A stretch of 64,000 bases of DNA. Origin: Beaufortia kweichowensis (Eukaryota > Chordata > Actinopteri > Cypriniformes > Gastromyzontidae). The position numbers and the translations under genes are program-made. The stretch is taken from the NCBI GenBank assembly GCA_019155185.1, contig CM032807.1, positions 14,544,200-14,608,199 of the forward strand, read 5' to 3'. A model generated the notes under the pieces. That model saw only the letters and a program-made list of their open reading frames with translations, was not told the origin of the DNA and did not search any database. This document shows positions 50,116-64,000 of this stretch, in pieces; within the stretch, counting starts at the first letter, position 1, and every line of letters starts with the position of its first letter.

Positions 50116-53034
50116 CTTTGGACAATGGAGTTATCACTATAATTGCCATTACGATCTGATATAATTATGCTGATGGAGACGAGGCAAAAATAGTCAAACG
50201 CATCTCATAATTATCTGAAAAAGTGATGTTTATTCATAAAAACACATCCCGCTGATCATCGTCACATCCACAATGCAAATTCTGACTTGGGTGTTCAAAA
50301 ATCCCTGACACGCTGCAGAAACATGCCTTTATGTGCTATCCATGCCGCTGATCAAGCGCGTTTACATTGAGCGCTTTTTAATGCAAAACTCTCAAGGCTC
50401 AACAAAGAAACCGAGAACTTTATCAGAGTCGAAAGCTTTCAAAAACGTTTCTTCTGCTTCAGCTGTGATCTCGTCAGGATGTCATGAGCTTTATCCACGT
50501 TAACGTTTCACACTCTTATTGCATCAGTCAAGACGGTAAATTTGTTACACTGCCAAGAATTGACAGGTTTTGTGACGCCAAAATCATCTCATCCTGAAAT
50601 ATGGTGTTTATCTACACCATTACATGACAGGCTTATAAATCACACAACAAGAGGATCTTGATTCTTGTGTTTGTTTTAGTAGCGCTTTTGTCAATCGGTT
50701 TCGCTTCAGGACACAGATTTTTACATTTAGTCATATTACTGTTAACACCGGAGGAACAGGCTGGTATATGGTTTCAGTTTTGATGCCAGCATCCTTGTGA
50801 ACTTTGCCAGTAAAATCACAAGGGGGGTGCACTTTATTTATCTGATGGCATCTTCCTGTAGGTGTTAATTTGGGCTTTAAATTGCATTTAAAGTGTTATG
50901 TTGCTTTTTGTTACTGTTAATCATAACAGCTCGTGATATTTTGTTACTAATCGGGTGTCATCAGAAACGTTTTTTTTTGCTTTGTTGTGATGTCTGAGAT
51001 ATTAAAGGCACCATAAATGCATTAGCGACTCATCTCTATGGACTAAATCAATACACTGGTTAAGTGCAACACCTTTAAAATTAGAGTCTGAAGTTTCGCC
51101 TCAGGGTTCGTTTTTCTCAGCTCAGGTGGTTGCTGTCTATAAAGTAAAAGATTGATTTTGTTCCTTGGTGGCTGCAGATGGAAAACAATATGGTTGTCAA
51201 TGTGTATCCAATTAGCGAGTGACCGTCTTCTACTCATTAGCTGGTCATTAGAAAACAACCCCATCAGTTTTCTTGAAAGCCACATTTAAGGTTGCTGAGT
51301 CTCTTTGTAAACATTTATTTTGATTTCGCATTCTATTTAAAGACCAGGTAAGGTTTTTGTGGTGACGTCAACTTCACCCAAAATCTCACTTTGGGTTTCT
51401 ATTGAATTCCCTTCATTATTGCATGTTCTTCAGCGTGTGTTTTCTGCTCTCAGACCGGAGGTAATACTCTCATGTCTACTCGAGGAAGAGGCGAAACAGC
51501 TAATAGGCTTGCTAAAATGCAGTGTGAGGATATTGAGGTGGGATTTGCCAGGGTCTCACAGCAGACACAACAGCAGGACTTGTAAGAAGGGTGCCAAGCT
51601 GCCGTAAAACCCAATAATGTTGCAACCTCTGAAAGTAACGATTTCTCGACCAGTAAGCGACTGCTTGGTTGCCATAGCGATGCGGGTTTTACTTGCATTG
51701 TCCCTTGTGGTTTGCAGTCAGACTGCAAAAGCGGGTCGGTATACAGCAGTATGAGGAGTGTAGTTGTGAATCACATTGTAATCGGCTTTTATCAAGCAAG
51801 TGCTGCATAAAAAAAATATTACATTCAATCAACCCCTATAGTGTAATCAGTCTAAATGTATATGTATGGGGAGCTCTTACTTGAATCTTATACCAGTTGG
51901 TTTAATTTTGATAATTCAGCAGTATGTAATTATATTAAATGACTGCACACGGAGAATGTGAAAGGATGGGTCATAACAAGCTTTAAGGATATCTATCGAA
52001 TGAGCACCAACCCTTCATTGTCTCAAGACGTCCCGCTGAGCTCTGGACGGTATTGTGAGAGTTAAATGTTTTGTATGTGTTAGATTACATTAACCATGCC
52101 ACAGAATACTGATTGCAATAACGGCCCCAATTAATATATGTCACAGACGCATTTCACGTAATTATAGATTGTCATCGTGATGGCGGCCTAAAATTAGAGC
52201 CGGTGGTGCGGTGAACTAGCTGGACTCTGGGTTTCGTGCCCAGTGAGCATTATTAGCCACTCAGAAGTGTTCAAGGAAGAGCGACAGCGAAGGTTAAAGG
52301 TCAACATAGTGCTGTGCAATAGATGAAGATCCCTGTTGAGACTGCTCCTCTCTTGACCCTTGCCTATTCCCTCCGGTGTAACTCTCAGCCAAGACTAAGT
52401 GATGGTCTCTAATTATTCCTCTGAGATCTACTTGTGTCATCAAGTCTTTTCCAGACTGTAAAAACCTATGGTTATTTCGACCATATTTGTCCCAAACATT
52501 TTTGGCTTTATTTTCTAATCCTTGATACTTTACATTACAGTTTACAATTATGCATTTGACAGTGGCTTTTATTCAATGTGAAAAAAATTCAAGCTATACT
52601 GTACGATTTATCTGTTGGTATATTATTTGGTTTTGAATAAAACCTCATTATAATTTAAACACAATATATTTTGAGAGAGAAAGAAGACTTTTTTGGCAGT
52701 AAAATTTAGCAAATGTTTTGTGTCGTATTACACCATTTTGTTATATGTCCCTGATGTAACATATTTTTTTACAATCTAAAAGTATAATTTAAAAATAACA
52801 TCTAAATATCAAAAACCAATCTAAAAATAAATATCATTGAGACCAACAAAATATTATAAAATTTTTATAAATAGTATGTTAATATTACATAAGATTTCAT
52901 AATAATTTCATGCTGAGTGGGATACAATTTACAAACTTTTTAGGCATTATTTATAAGCCTTTGAAATAATTAATTTGTACTAAAATAAAAGAGCAGCAAG
53001 TCTTGTTAGCTAATTATACTAATGTCATAGACAG

Positions 53035-53067
53035 AGGTGGATAGACAGAGGACCTGTCTATCCACCT
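53035..53067. repeat. Perfect hairpin, 14-bp stem and 5-nt loop
   Basis: AGGTGGATAGACAG, loop AGGAC, CTGTCTATCCACCT. The sequence ATAGACAGAGG also occurs as a direct repeat across the left arm. Such near-perfect short hairpins can arise by template switching. Confidence 0.8.
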
Positions 53068-55980
53068 TTCTTTAACCTGAGAAAGACTTTAACTGTCATC
53101 ATGATTCATTGTAAAGGCTTCTTTGGGAGGATTACGATAGCAGTAGCATGACTGTAATGTTAGGGAAGCTGGAGGTTATGGTCAGCGTGGAGGTCACGTT
53201 GGGTCGGCTCTGTCTTCTCTATGAGATCAGCTCAGTGAAGAGGAAACGATTTCAGAGATGGTTCTGGGGTAGAATGTGAGTCACACACTCAAACTGCTGT
53301 CTTGTCTGTTTAGCGCTGTGAGCTGGATAATATTATTGGTGACTGACCTATCCCTGCTCTTCCATCCATGTCCACGACCTCTCCTTCTTCACTTTTTGCA
53401 TCAATGTAATAATACAGTTCACTTACGTGGCTTCGTTTTAGCCTGTGACCACTCAGCAACCTCTTTTGAGTGGTCTGGGTTACTCATAAGTGTACTCATA
53501 CAGCTTTGGAACGATGAGTAGGTGACGGTAGATTTTTCATGTAAACTATGCTTTAACAAAGACATAAGGTATAAGAATCAAGAATTATTTTTATAACAAT
53601 AAACATAAACATAAAAACAATTAATATTAATGTTTAAAATATATATATTTTTAAAAATTATAGTTTAAATGTGTACGTTTCAGATTGGACAGGTTCTTCA
53701 CAAAGTTTAGATGTGCCGGTGATGTTATCGTTAAAGCATGTTTGCTGAGTAATCGTACCTCAGACTATTAGGGAATGTGTGTTACGAGGCTCAGAAGACG
53801 TGACATAATTTCCTGCAGTTTTCACGGCTCTCCGTGCACCCACGCAAAAATCCATAACATCATTAAATCCAGTCGTATAAACGCACAACCTTGAGATTCC
53901 GAATGTGTAACAGAACGCATCACAGCCTTTTGAGTTTAGAAAATGCGGGAGTCTTGCACCTCTTCCACGTGAGTGTGTCAAGGAGCGTCTGCTGAATTCT
54001 GAGGGCTAAAAGAGACACAGAAGAGTCTTTTCTCGACTGTTGAGCAAAAGGTATTGCAAATTCACTGGAAATGAGCAGGGATACTTATGAGTACCATTTT
54101 TAAGAGCGTCAGACTACAGAGCGCTCGCAGGAGAATGAAGCATTCAAGGCCTGATCGATTGGCCCGATCAATGACGAGAGACGGGTATTCTGGAGATCAT
54201 AGATTATTCAGAGGTGTATTGATCTGGCAGTGGTGAGGAGATCACATTCAGGTTCACTCGAGCGCGGGTGCACGCCTGCAAACTTGTGCGTGTGTGTCAT
54301 GACCAAAGAGTCGTGAACCAGGTACACCTTGTTGTTGAAGTTCACCAAATAAATAATAATAGTAAACAAATGATTGTCCGTTTTTTGGAGAGAATTGTTT
54401 TATAAAATCTTGGTACCCACGACTATTGTAGTAATGTGTGTGTGCGTCCTCCACAGTGACGAAAGGGATTTAGATGGCTTGTCGGAGAGGAAATGTGATG
54501 CAGTCTGCTTTTGTTTCGTCCCACTCCAACAGCCGTCGGCCGTTGTCTCTCCCAACAGAAGGCTCCATGTACGTCTCTGTGTGTGGCTTCAAGCGCAAAT
54601 CAGATGCACACAAAACATGTGCCTGTGAATGCGCACATGCAGATGCGCTCTCTTATACTCAAGCACATCCACACATGGCTAATAGGCGGAGTGATGCATT
54701 GCCCCTGACAGATCATTCCACGCTGTACCAGAATAGCTCCAAACATCTCTGAGCAACTATTCCAATGTTTTCCCAACGCGTGCTTTGAATATCATATCGA
54801 GAAGTGCTCTGTCTCTCTCGCACAACTAAACAGCGGATTTGTATTGGACGAGCGATTCTTTATGCTTGTTGAATCCACATTTGATTCAGAAATCGTTCTG
54901 CCATACTAATAACCACTCGAAACAGAGAGGTAGGGGTATCTGGACTTTTTCCATGCTTGATTTTCGGTGGTGCCTCTATTTAGCCCTTGATGTGTATACT
55001 ACACAGCAAACTTTGCCATAAACAGAATGGTAACAACAACAGAAATCATTTAGATTATAAACAAAGTCTATTTATATCAAGTTAATTCGCTCATTGTTTT
55101 CACTTTTTTATTTTAATGGAGAAAGATCAAAATAAGTAATTGTTTGTTAGGAAACATTTAATATATTTTAAAATAGTATAAATATTAATATTTACAAGCA
55201 TTATTAAAATGGCAAACCTTTTTTTTTAATTGAAAGGCAGGATTTCTATTCCTGTTTACATGTTACAAATTTCTCCATTCATTTTCCTACTCCTTTATCT
55301 TGTACTGTCTCTTCTAGTGTAGTATTAGCTCCAAACTTTCTGGCTAATTAGCTAACATCACAAGTCTGCCGTTGTGGATCGTAGAATTCAAGTTAAGGAC
55401 TGTGCTTGCATGAAATATCCAGATGGCCTGTCGCTTTGACGCTACTCTGGTCTGAAACACGGGGGCGAGCGAGTGACGAGAGAGGGGAAGGGACAGAGAA
55501 AGGGGAGAAAGTTCGTTCAGAAAGCATGTGCCATCACAACTCAGTGCCTGGCTAAGAAAAGGAGGGGCATCCTGGCTAAATAGTGACTATGATCTCATCT
55601 TTGATGTGATTATTTGCAGCAGGGCAGAAGGCATACAGAAGTGTCCGTGGCCCACCATCGCAACTCGCAGGAAATCCTACACAACCTCCTGTGCTGAAAT
55701 TTTTATTCTTTATAGACTTTATAGGAGGTTTGCGGTTATGTATGAAGAGTAGATTTAGATGATTCGTTCTGAATACTACGGTATTCTCAGGACAGGTATT
55801 TCAGGTTTCTTTTCTGAAGCCTAACCAGAAAGACTTTATTGGTCAATCAGCCTTACAACCTACTGGACAAGAAATACAAATCCAATAGAGTACAATTACA
55901 TTGCAGTTTGTGCCCAGATTTTGAAAGTTTCCGCTGTTTGTACACGAGTGGTAAATGGTGGTTAGGTTTAGATTAGTAAC

Positions 55981-56613
55981 CAGGGGCCGTAAATTCGTAA
56001 GAATGTTCCTAAGTGCAATTCTCGAAGAAGTTTTTAAATATTTTCTTAAGAACAAATAAATAGTGTAATTTCTACCACAAATTACATAAAGTGAAATGTT
56101 ATTATTTATTTACATATTTTATCTTGATTATTATTTTGCAACAATCACCTCCGATCATTTATTTAATAATAAGGGCTGTTTATGTTCGGTAAATAATGAC
56201 AATAATTGATTTTACTTGTTTAACAAATGCTGTAAAATGATTGTTTATTGTTAGTTAATGTAAGGCTATTAACTAATGTTAACAAACTCATTAAAAAGTG
56301 TCATTTTGTTTATTGTTTGTTATCTGTCATACTAGTTTTTAATGTTTAATAATTACAATTTCCCAATTAATGTATTAAAATTCTACGAGATCTGCGACAA
56401 GGTGTCAGTTATCCTCACTTAAAAAAGATATTTTTTAAGACCATTTGTTTGGAGAATTTAAATTTATCTTACGGTTTGGTTTAACTAAATCTAAACTAAG
56501 AACATTCTTGAGAAGACTTTTGGGAATACAAAATATTTGTAACTTTTTACTTAAATTATATATATTATTTTATTATTATTTTTTTAAAGAATGTTTTGTG
56601 AATCCGGCCCCAG
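55981..56613. mobile_element. TIR element with GGGGCCG termini, with nested repeat
   Basis: The left end CAGGGGCCGTAAATTCG mirrors the right end, whose reverse complement is CTGGGGCCGGATTCACAAAA. Inward, AAGAATGTTCCTAAG mirrors TTTAAAGAATG, and a second mirrored pair contains CTTAAGAAC and AAGAACATTCTTGAG. A fragment related to the GGTAACACT family (TTGTTAGTTAATG, TTAACTAATGTTAACAAA) lies at about 56,235-56,310, apparently nested. No clear target duplication. Confidence 0.6.
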
Positions 56614-58776
56614 AAGTAAAGTGGATTGTTGCCTGTAATGAGACATGGTTGAATTCTATAGCAAGACATGAAAGTCATGGCAAAGTATTAGTTCCCCATC
56701 GTTCAGAATTAAATTGAACTTTGGATGCTGTTTGCATTCATAACACATTCATATTCAATTCCAGTCAACACAATTTAGTCAACCCATTAACGCTCAAGCA
56801 CAAAATGAATCCAAGGCCACTGTAATCTTCTCGCAATCTCACTTTTCCATTGCAGTGAGGAAGAATTAGCAGAGCGGCAGACGAATTCATTCATTAACCT
56901 GCGTCTTTATATATTGTGATTACTCTTCATTATCGCACCACAACATGTTTTTTTACCATACCAATGCCCACATCTAAAATGACTATTTTCTCTGCGCCAG
57001 GAATGAAGCTTCTACATGCTAATGGTGAAAAAGGTCCCATTACAAACCTTCTGTTTATTTTTAGTGCCGTTAATGGCGTTTCTGTTTTCATAACTGAAGT
57101 CCAGAAACCTGCATGATAGGCTAGCTGTTTTACCGCTAACTTCAGTACTCTAATCTGTGGGAAAAAATTAATGAAAGAAACAGCATCCCGAGTTTAAATG
57201 GATTTTTCTGTACAGCCATGTCCTTGTGGAAAGCTCGGCCTCCTGTCTCTCCTCTCAATTACCCTTTTTCATTCACTCTCCTTTCAATCTCACCTGCTGT
57301 TGGCTTTTGAAGAGCACATAAAACCATGTCTCAGTTCTGAGTTATCCTTCTCTTCAGGCCATAGGAAAGATCTTTCACAGCTCAAGACGCCACACTGTCT
57401 CCCCCAATGACACTCTCACACTTCCACTGCTGTCTGCCAACCCGAAACTCAACACTCAAGATTTAGACAGGCCAGAGAAGTCTACAGACACTCACTGCAG
57501 ACAGTAGACATGTCATCTTTTTTTAAATCTTTGTGACATTTCACCCAAAAATGGAAATTTAGACAATTGACTTCTCTTTTGTATGACTTTATGTGTATGA
57601 TTTTATCTCTTTCATAGAACTCAAGAAGAAATTATGAATGCTATTAACACTTTTGTTTTCAACATTGTCAGTCGCTAACATGATACAGTTGATGTCAGGT
57701 TAATTTGTTGGTGGAAATTTAATTAAGCCAGGGATTCAAGCAGATATGTCTGTGGTCTTACTGAAATAGCTGCCCGAAGGTGTTGCAAACACGTGCCTTG
57801 ACTTCCCTAAAGGGACTTTGAATAGACTTAGACCCTGTTTTAACCAGCGGTGACAAGTAACATGACATTTTTGTTAATCGCTGGATATTTTTTTTAATGT
57901 TGCAGTGAAAAACACATCTTATTGGCCTGAAATCACATTTCTTAAAACTGTGCATTAAAAGATTGTGTCATGCTGCTCAGCATTTTCACATTCAGTGTGA
58001 ACAAACTAATTATTTTTATCTAATTATAAATCATATGTAGATAGTTTTAGGCTACAGGTTAGAAGAATAAACAATGTTCTTGTTCTAAAGAATTTTGTTT
58101 AGAGCCTAGAAAGAATATAGGAATATGTTCTGCCTGGATACATAATAGGCTGATATATTTTGCATTTTATCAGTCTTAAGAAATGTGTGAGCTATATACA
58201 TGTATGGTGGACAGTGTGGTTTAGTGTGTTCAGTGAAGGGCCATTGAGAAGAGCTAGTCATCTGTCTTCATTCTGTAGTGAGCAGCAGGGACTTCCAGCA
58301 CGTGATTGGACCTAATAGCTTCTAATATAATGGTATTCCTTAATCAGAGCTGTATTGGGTGGTGTACTGCTGTGCAGGAGAGCCAGTGAAGCGAGAATTT
58401 TCACACTTGCTCTACCTCTCAACTTAGAAAATTATCTGTTTCATGGCTTTTTTAGTTTTCTTGATCGTTTGTCATTTTTAAGCCTTTTGTAATTTTGGTA
58501 GTGGTATTTTTTGTATGATTTTTTCCTTTTGCTCAGTAGTCAATGTATGGGTTTTTTTTGTGGGTTTTTTTGCATAACCAATACTGATACCTGAAGAATA
58601 GATGGCCAGTTTACATTATATATGGTTGCAATACAATATAAATAATGTACAATTTAATTTATCCAAATTAATATAGAATTTTATTGCAATGCATTTGTAT
58701 GTATGTAAACATCATGTGCATAGTAATAATAAGTGTTAGTGTATTTGCCATTAAACTAATGAAATTGGCAAATCTC

Positions 58777-59018
58777 AAAAGAGTAGTTCACCCCAAAATA
58801 AAAATTCCGTCATCATTTATTCACCCTTATGTCATTCAAAACCTGTATGTGACTCTTTCTTCAGTGTAACACAAAGAAGATATTTTGAGAAATGTCTCAG
58901 TGGTTTTGTGTCCATACTAAGGAAGTCAATGGGGCTCTATGTTTGATCACCAGCATTCTTTAAAATATCTTCTTTTGTGTTCTGATGAAGAAAGAAAGTC
59001 ATACAGGTTTGAAAATGT
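58777..59018. mobile_element. Foldback inverted-repeat element, copy 4
   Basis: Starts AGAGTAGTTCACCCCAAAAT, then CGTCATCATTTATTCACCC, arms ACACAAAGAAGATATTTTGA and AAAATATCTTCTTTTGTGT, and GTCATACAGGTTTGAAAATG. The right terminal segment is truncated. The inner GAGAAATGTCTCAGTGGTTT links it to copy 2. Confidence 0.8.
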
Positions 59019-60304
59019 AAATGTATGGACTGATGCTGTACAAGCGACAGCTAATGTTGATGTAACCCATCCATGTAGACAGAGTTATCATCCAATGTCA
59101 GTGATCATAAAAAGCCCAAACGTTGGCTGATATACAGTATCTGTCTGTCATAATATCCCTCATCCTTTACTGTCACTATCCCAGCATCTGCTTGTTCTTA
59201 ACCCGACAGTTACTCCCTACTGACATCAGCGAGCCTATAGGCTGTGGTAGGACATTAGAGGAGAATGTTGAATGTTGAATGCTAACGGTCATGTGCTTGA
59301 AATGACATGCTCTTTTGGGAATTACTTCTTAAAGGTGACTATTGCAGAGAGGGAATGGGACCAAGGACACATGTGGCATATTGGACGCTTGTAGCAGGTC
59401 CAATATACAGTACCTGTCACCAGACCCGCAGGGCAACTTAGAAATACACTTGGGAAGAGAATGACAGAGCGAGAGGTGAAGGTCCTTCCTTGTCATCATG
59501 CCTTGATCTCATTTAACAAGACTCATTTAACAAGACACAAATATGGGTATTTTTTCTTTCTGTTAAACTTTTTAATTATTTTCGTAATAATACATTTCAT
59601 TTGCATTTGCACAAACCATTTGCTCATCCATATTTTTAAAAGGTTGTTTTGGAGCTGATTTGTGAGCCTGTCCAAAGAGTCGGGAGTCGCGTCCATAGCT
59701 TCAGGGAACGATTTGCATTGGTGTAATAGCATCTAAACGTGTCATTGGAATCCAAGTCTTTGACTCTTGGATCTCAGGTGTGTGTTTTTATAATGGCTTT
59801 CATAGCTGCAGGCGGACTTAAATCACTTTATATCACTCAGGGTGGCACAACAGACCCGAAACGTTTGTGTTGGTGTTTTTTTCCTTTTATCAATTTCTAT
59901 GGATTTTCTATTCATGGTTTGGGCAGAGTTGTCATCAAATACAATTAACTTCTTTAAATGGAGGTAAATTGCACTCCTGAGGGTTTAAAGTGAGTCAAAT
60001 TAGGATAAGTGTTTGAGACATTAGATCACGCGTGGTCAGTAGTGGTGTAAACAGAAGAGAGGTAAAAACAAGAATAATTGACTTCATTGAATTCATTCAG
60101 TCTACTTTTACTGTAGCAACCTTTTCATTTTTCTAGGTGTATTTACACACAAAATTAGACATCATTTAACTGGAAATGTGCAGTATTTGTATCAGCATTT
60201 GTGTCACCTCTTAACCAAAACAATGCATGCACACAAGCAAAACACACCTATTTGTCAAAAAATAAGTGAAAGTGATTATACACATAATATAAATTACAAA
60301 TACA

Positions 60305-60462
60305 AATTCTCTTATCATTTATTCACTCTCATGCCATTTAAGACTTGAATGGCATGTATAAAGTATACATGATGTAGTATAATGGAAGTCAATGGGAGTC
60401 AAGGTTTGAAATGACATGTGGGTAAATAAATGATGAAATGATTTCTTTTTGAATGAACGTGT
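60305..60462. mobile_element. Foldback inverted-repeat element, internally deleted copy 5
   Basis: CTTATCATTTATTCACTCTC and TGTGGGTAAATAAATGATGA are mirrored ends around a short centre with GGAAGTCAATGGGAGTCAAG. The AAGAAGATATTTTG arms are missing, so this is a shortened derivative. Confidence 0.6.
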
Positions 60463-63400
60463 AGTTTTTAATATGTTTAGATATTTTTGCTGAAAAACAA
60501 CAGAAAAACACTGATTATGATTTGTTTGCAATAGTAACAGGACTCAAGAGCCAGTTAAATGTGTCAGAGACCTCTCAGCATGATTTTGACAGTAAAGAAA
60601 CCGGCCATCACACTTAAATAAATGTGTTTCCCATTCGAGCACGGACTCGACTAACCCTCCCTCGAGTATGCCCTCCACAAAAGTGTGCTGACAAGCTTTC
60701 CATCCCCCAGTAAACGATTGAATGACACAATCCTAAATAAAGCCTGATTTCTATACAGATTTCGTCCTCTTGAGAACAACATTGAGGATCCAGAATCCTG
60801 ATTAAAGCACTGTAGTCCAGAGATACCAGCCCAGATGCTAATCCCCCGCCTCATGCTGTCCATCAACACAACAGATATCTCTGTACCACTAATCACTTAT
60901 TGGTTTTATTTTTCCCAAGATGCCAGAATTATCCTTTTATACCTCAGCATCAAAAGAAACATGGTTTTAATGCAGTTTTGAGTGTTTTAGAGATACATAG
61001 AATTCACCTGAAAAAAGTTCACATTTGTGCAATATTCTTTTAGGTGAGCATGCAATTCACCAGGAGTGAATAAATGTCTGTTTGACTTCATTATAGTGCG
61101 CTTTTAATTGTTTTTGTTATCGAAGTCTTGCCAGTTTGCCACCTGTCACACCAAAAAATGAAATTAATTTGCACAAATAAATCACATCCGTTATAAAGCA
61201 GCGGACTAACTTTATTATGAGCAAAACTAGTTAATCTGACATAATGCTTCTCTGCCTTATATAGTTTTAGGTAGAGGTTAATTGTTTGGTTTTTCCAAAG
61301 TGATAATTAAAAAATAATAATGAAACATTTATTTAAAGACATACATATGACACAGCTAATGTGTTTATTGTACTGTGTGAGATGAACGGAAATATGATTA
61401 GTTACCAATTTATGATTACCTGAAAAATTATACAGTCAAATTACTAAAATAAGTGTTATGTTTTCAATGCCATATGGACACTGAACATGCAAATGACATC
61501 TTTATCATGTCTGTCATGTCTTCTCTCTGATAATCAAAAAGACACACTTCACACTTCACCATATGTCAGTAATTACACTTCTACGTTGACAGATTTTCTG
61601 ATTTTCAGGTGCACTTCATTATCTCTCAAAGAAAAGCAGGTATTGTGTCATATAATGTGCACCTGATCCTCATCTACAGACCTAATCATCTAAACATCTA
61701 AAGCTGCTATTGACTTCTTTGTTCTCATGAGAGATTAGTTTTATTAATCACTCCAACAAGAGGAAATTGTTCATTCTCTCTGTCCTTTAAACACTTTCAG
61801 TGAGATGGATGACTTCACATCAGAAATAAAACACTAGATTGTTATGCTAATGTAAGACAGAGCTGAAAAAAGTCATGTTTCTTCTTGAGAACTTGAGAAT
61901 GATCAACAACTTTTTTTGTATTTTTGGTATTTCAGCACAATTAGCATTTTCAATTGCATGTTTGTGCATCTGATGATAATTGTATGATAATTATATCAGT
62001 GTCCACATCGATGGACAATAATGTGATGTTTATTCTAGGCTTCCAAGCAGTTTTACATTTACGGTACATGTGCAAATCACTCTGACAATAATCCCAACAT
62101 TATCATTCTTCTGTATTATTATTGTTATAGTCATGGTGTGGACTCGCTATTCTCTTGAAACTAGAAAACTTGTTATTGTCCTGTTGTCCTATTATAGTTA
62201 TTGTCCTTGATGTAAAATAGGATAATAAAGGAGAAAATGCAGGATGGGACTTTAGAAACCACTGTAATTTTTGGTTAGTGATACTCTCTCTTTTTCGAGG
62301 GAAAGTACTCAATGTTATACTCTATATATCAAACCGTGAGGCAGACTGCAGTACAGTAGGATAACTAACACCTATTATCATCCTCTCCTATGAATTTGTT
62401 CAGGCATTAGTAAAGCGATCCATCTTCCTGTCAGAATCTGTTAGTCTTCTCGGCTGAGAACTGTCATGAAATCAGCCCCCCTGCTTCGCTTCTCCACAGA
62501 TTTGACTTGTGAGAACACACCGTTGTGTTGACATACTTTAGGACGGCCATTTTGAAATGCAAATTTAAAATAAACGTATTTTTTGAGGTTACCTGAAGTC
62601 TTTTTTCTGAAGTGTAAGTGTTCGTTTGTTTGCTCCGTTCATTAATCATCCGCAATGACACTTACACATTTTTCAGCGTTGGCGTTTCGAAATGATGTTC
62701 ACATGAAATTATTTTTCATCAGAATTACTATTGTTTTTTTGTATGTCTCATAAGTCGCTCATGGGCGTTCAGAGAAATATGTGCTGTCTGTAGTTGATTT
62801 AAGGAAAACAAATCGTATATTTCCCAATGGACTTTTCTACAATAATAAATAATAAACCCATACTAATGTGACCATTTTAGCCCGTCTGTCTGTTGTAGTC
62901 CGTGACGGACTGATGTATGAAGATTAGCCCTTGCGAGTTTAAACTCAATAATAGCGAATCCCATTTGGCCCGTCCTGATGCAAAATAAAAGAGGTATTCC
63001 CAAACGGCCCGGGCAACATTTGACAGGAAAATGAGTTTGTGCTTCTGAATAAATGTGATATGTTTCTCAGTGGTCACCTTTGCTGTTTATTGGTGTGAGT
63101 AGCTCATTGGCATGTGTGTGCTGTAGGCTATAAGTGTTCTGGCCCAATCAGAGGGATTGTTGTATTTTGCATGGCAGGCGTTCGTTTCTCTCTCCGGTTT
63201 CTCCGCTCGTCCAATGCCTTTAATGCGGCTCCTGAAAGCCTCTGTTCTCGCCTTGAAATTTCTCATCAGTTCAGCTAAGCACATCTTCAAAGAGAGCGAG
63301 AAAGGATCTGGATGAAAAAGCAAACAGAGAAGGGCTGAAGAATACTACTGGGGTCATAAAAATGCAACATCTAGATTTGCAAATCTTCTCATTTGACAGA

Positions 63401-63507
63401 CATTACTTTAATGAATGCATGCAAGGTAACAGTACTGTCAGGACCCAGCAGACTGACACGACTGAGATTTCATTAAAGTGATACAGTATAATAAATACTG
63501 ATATACA

Positions 63508-63780
63508 GAACCGTCAAAAGTTTAGACACAATTGACATGTTTTTCATCCTAAAATCTTTTGTAGACAAAAATGTAATTGTGTCAATGTATTCATTTCTTT
63601 AATTAAAAAACTAAAATTTACTTAAAATGAATATTTTTAATTGATTACTTGGAGCGAATAATAAATAAAAAGCAGTCCAGCATAGATAGAAATTCCTTCA
63701 GTGCTGTTTAGAAAGCTTCTCAGGTTGAGACCTCAAGAAACTGGATGATAAAATTGTACAGTTTTGATTTTAAGAGTATG
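63508..63780. mobile_element. Fragment of CCGTCAAAAGTTTAGACAC-type repeat
   Basis: ACCGTCAAAAGTTTAGACAC, followed by AT-rich sequence with AGGTTGAGACCTCAAGAAAC. The start recalls a common fish repeat (CAGTCAAAAGTTTGGACAC). A second short copy begins near 5,845 (CCAGTCAAAAGTTTAG). Boundaries not resolved. Confidence 0.45.
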
Positions 63781-64000
63781 ATTAAGAATATAAGAGTATG
63801 ATTTTACAAATTCTAGATAAAGTGTGACTAATTTTAAAGATGATCAAATATAACACAGTGTTCATTTATTTTGATGCTTTAGTCACAACATAATTCCCAC
63901 AGTTACAATTCTGTAATTTTATGTTTTTGATGAGTTTACTGCTATTCTAAAATGTAGAGAATGTATATAATTATACGCTATATACTTTCATACTTTCAAA

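Overview
The window is vertebrate genomic DNA, almost certainly from a teleost and plausibly a cyprinid. It has AT-rich introns, long perfect dinucleotide microsatellites, many short inverted-repeat elements of kinds abundant in cyprinid genomes, and small phase-1 exons with canonical GT-AG borders. There is no bacterial, plasmid or phage content, and most long open frames are chance frames through introns or microsatellites.

The only gene I can support is a neurexin on the + strand. Residue patterns ([78 protein letters not shown]) match neurexin-3 better than neurexin-1 or -2. I cannot tell nrxn3a from nrxn3b. Seven alpha-neurexin exons lie in 3,059-12,637. They encode LNS4, LNS5 and EGF-C (406 residues with the cassette, 397 without) in one continuous frame. 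One is a 27-nt microexon (5,660-5,686) that I identify as the alternatively spliced SS3 cassette of LNS4. About 34 kb downstream, at 46,669-46,903, is the beta-neurexin-specific first coding exon (signal peptide plus His-rich beta segment ending RSPAPLRGGH). It has its own CpG- and pyrimidine-rich promoter/5'UTR region upstream. Both the EGF-C exon and the beta exon end in phase 1 and should splice to the same LNS6 exon, which lies beyond position 64,000. The exon before LNS4 (EGF-B) lies to the left of the window.

Layout: 1-3,058 intron with TATACA and TA microsatellites; 3,059-12,637 alpha exons and introns of 94 bp to 2.4 kb; 12,638 to about 45,700 one long intron with dispersed repeats and a few candidate conserved or regulatory blocks; about 45,700-46,903 beta promoter, 5'UTR and first exon; 46,904-64,000 intron with a 275-bp CT microsatellite and several MITEs.

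The points most worth following are: the SS3 microexon, with a 153-bp (CT)n tract 31 bp after the preceding exon; a 706-bp transposon with 9-bp target duplications; a 198-bp MITE with 7-bp target duplications; a CTCF-consensus site in an intron between alpha exons; a possible cryptic symmetric cassette exon near 20.2 kb; a possible small intron and uORF in the beta 5' leader; and several perfect hairpins. No other protein-coding or RNA gene could be supported.
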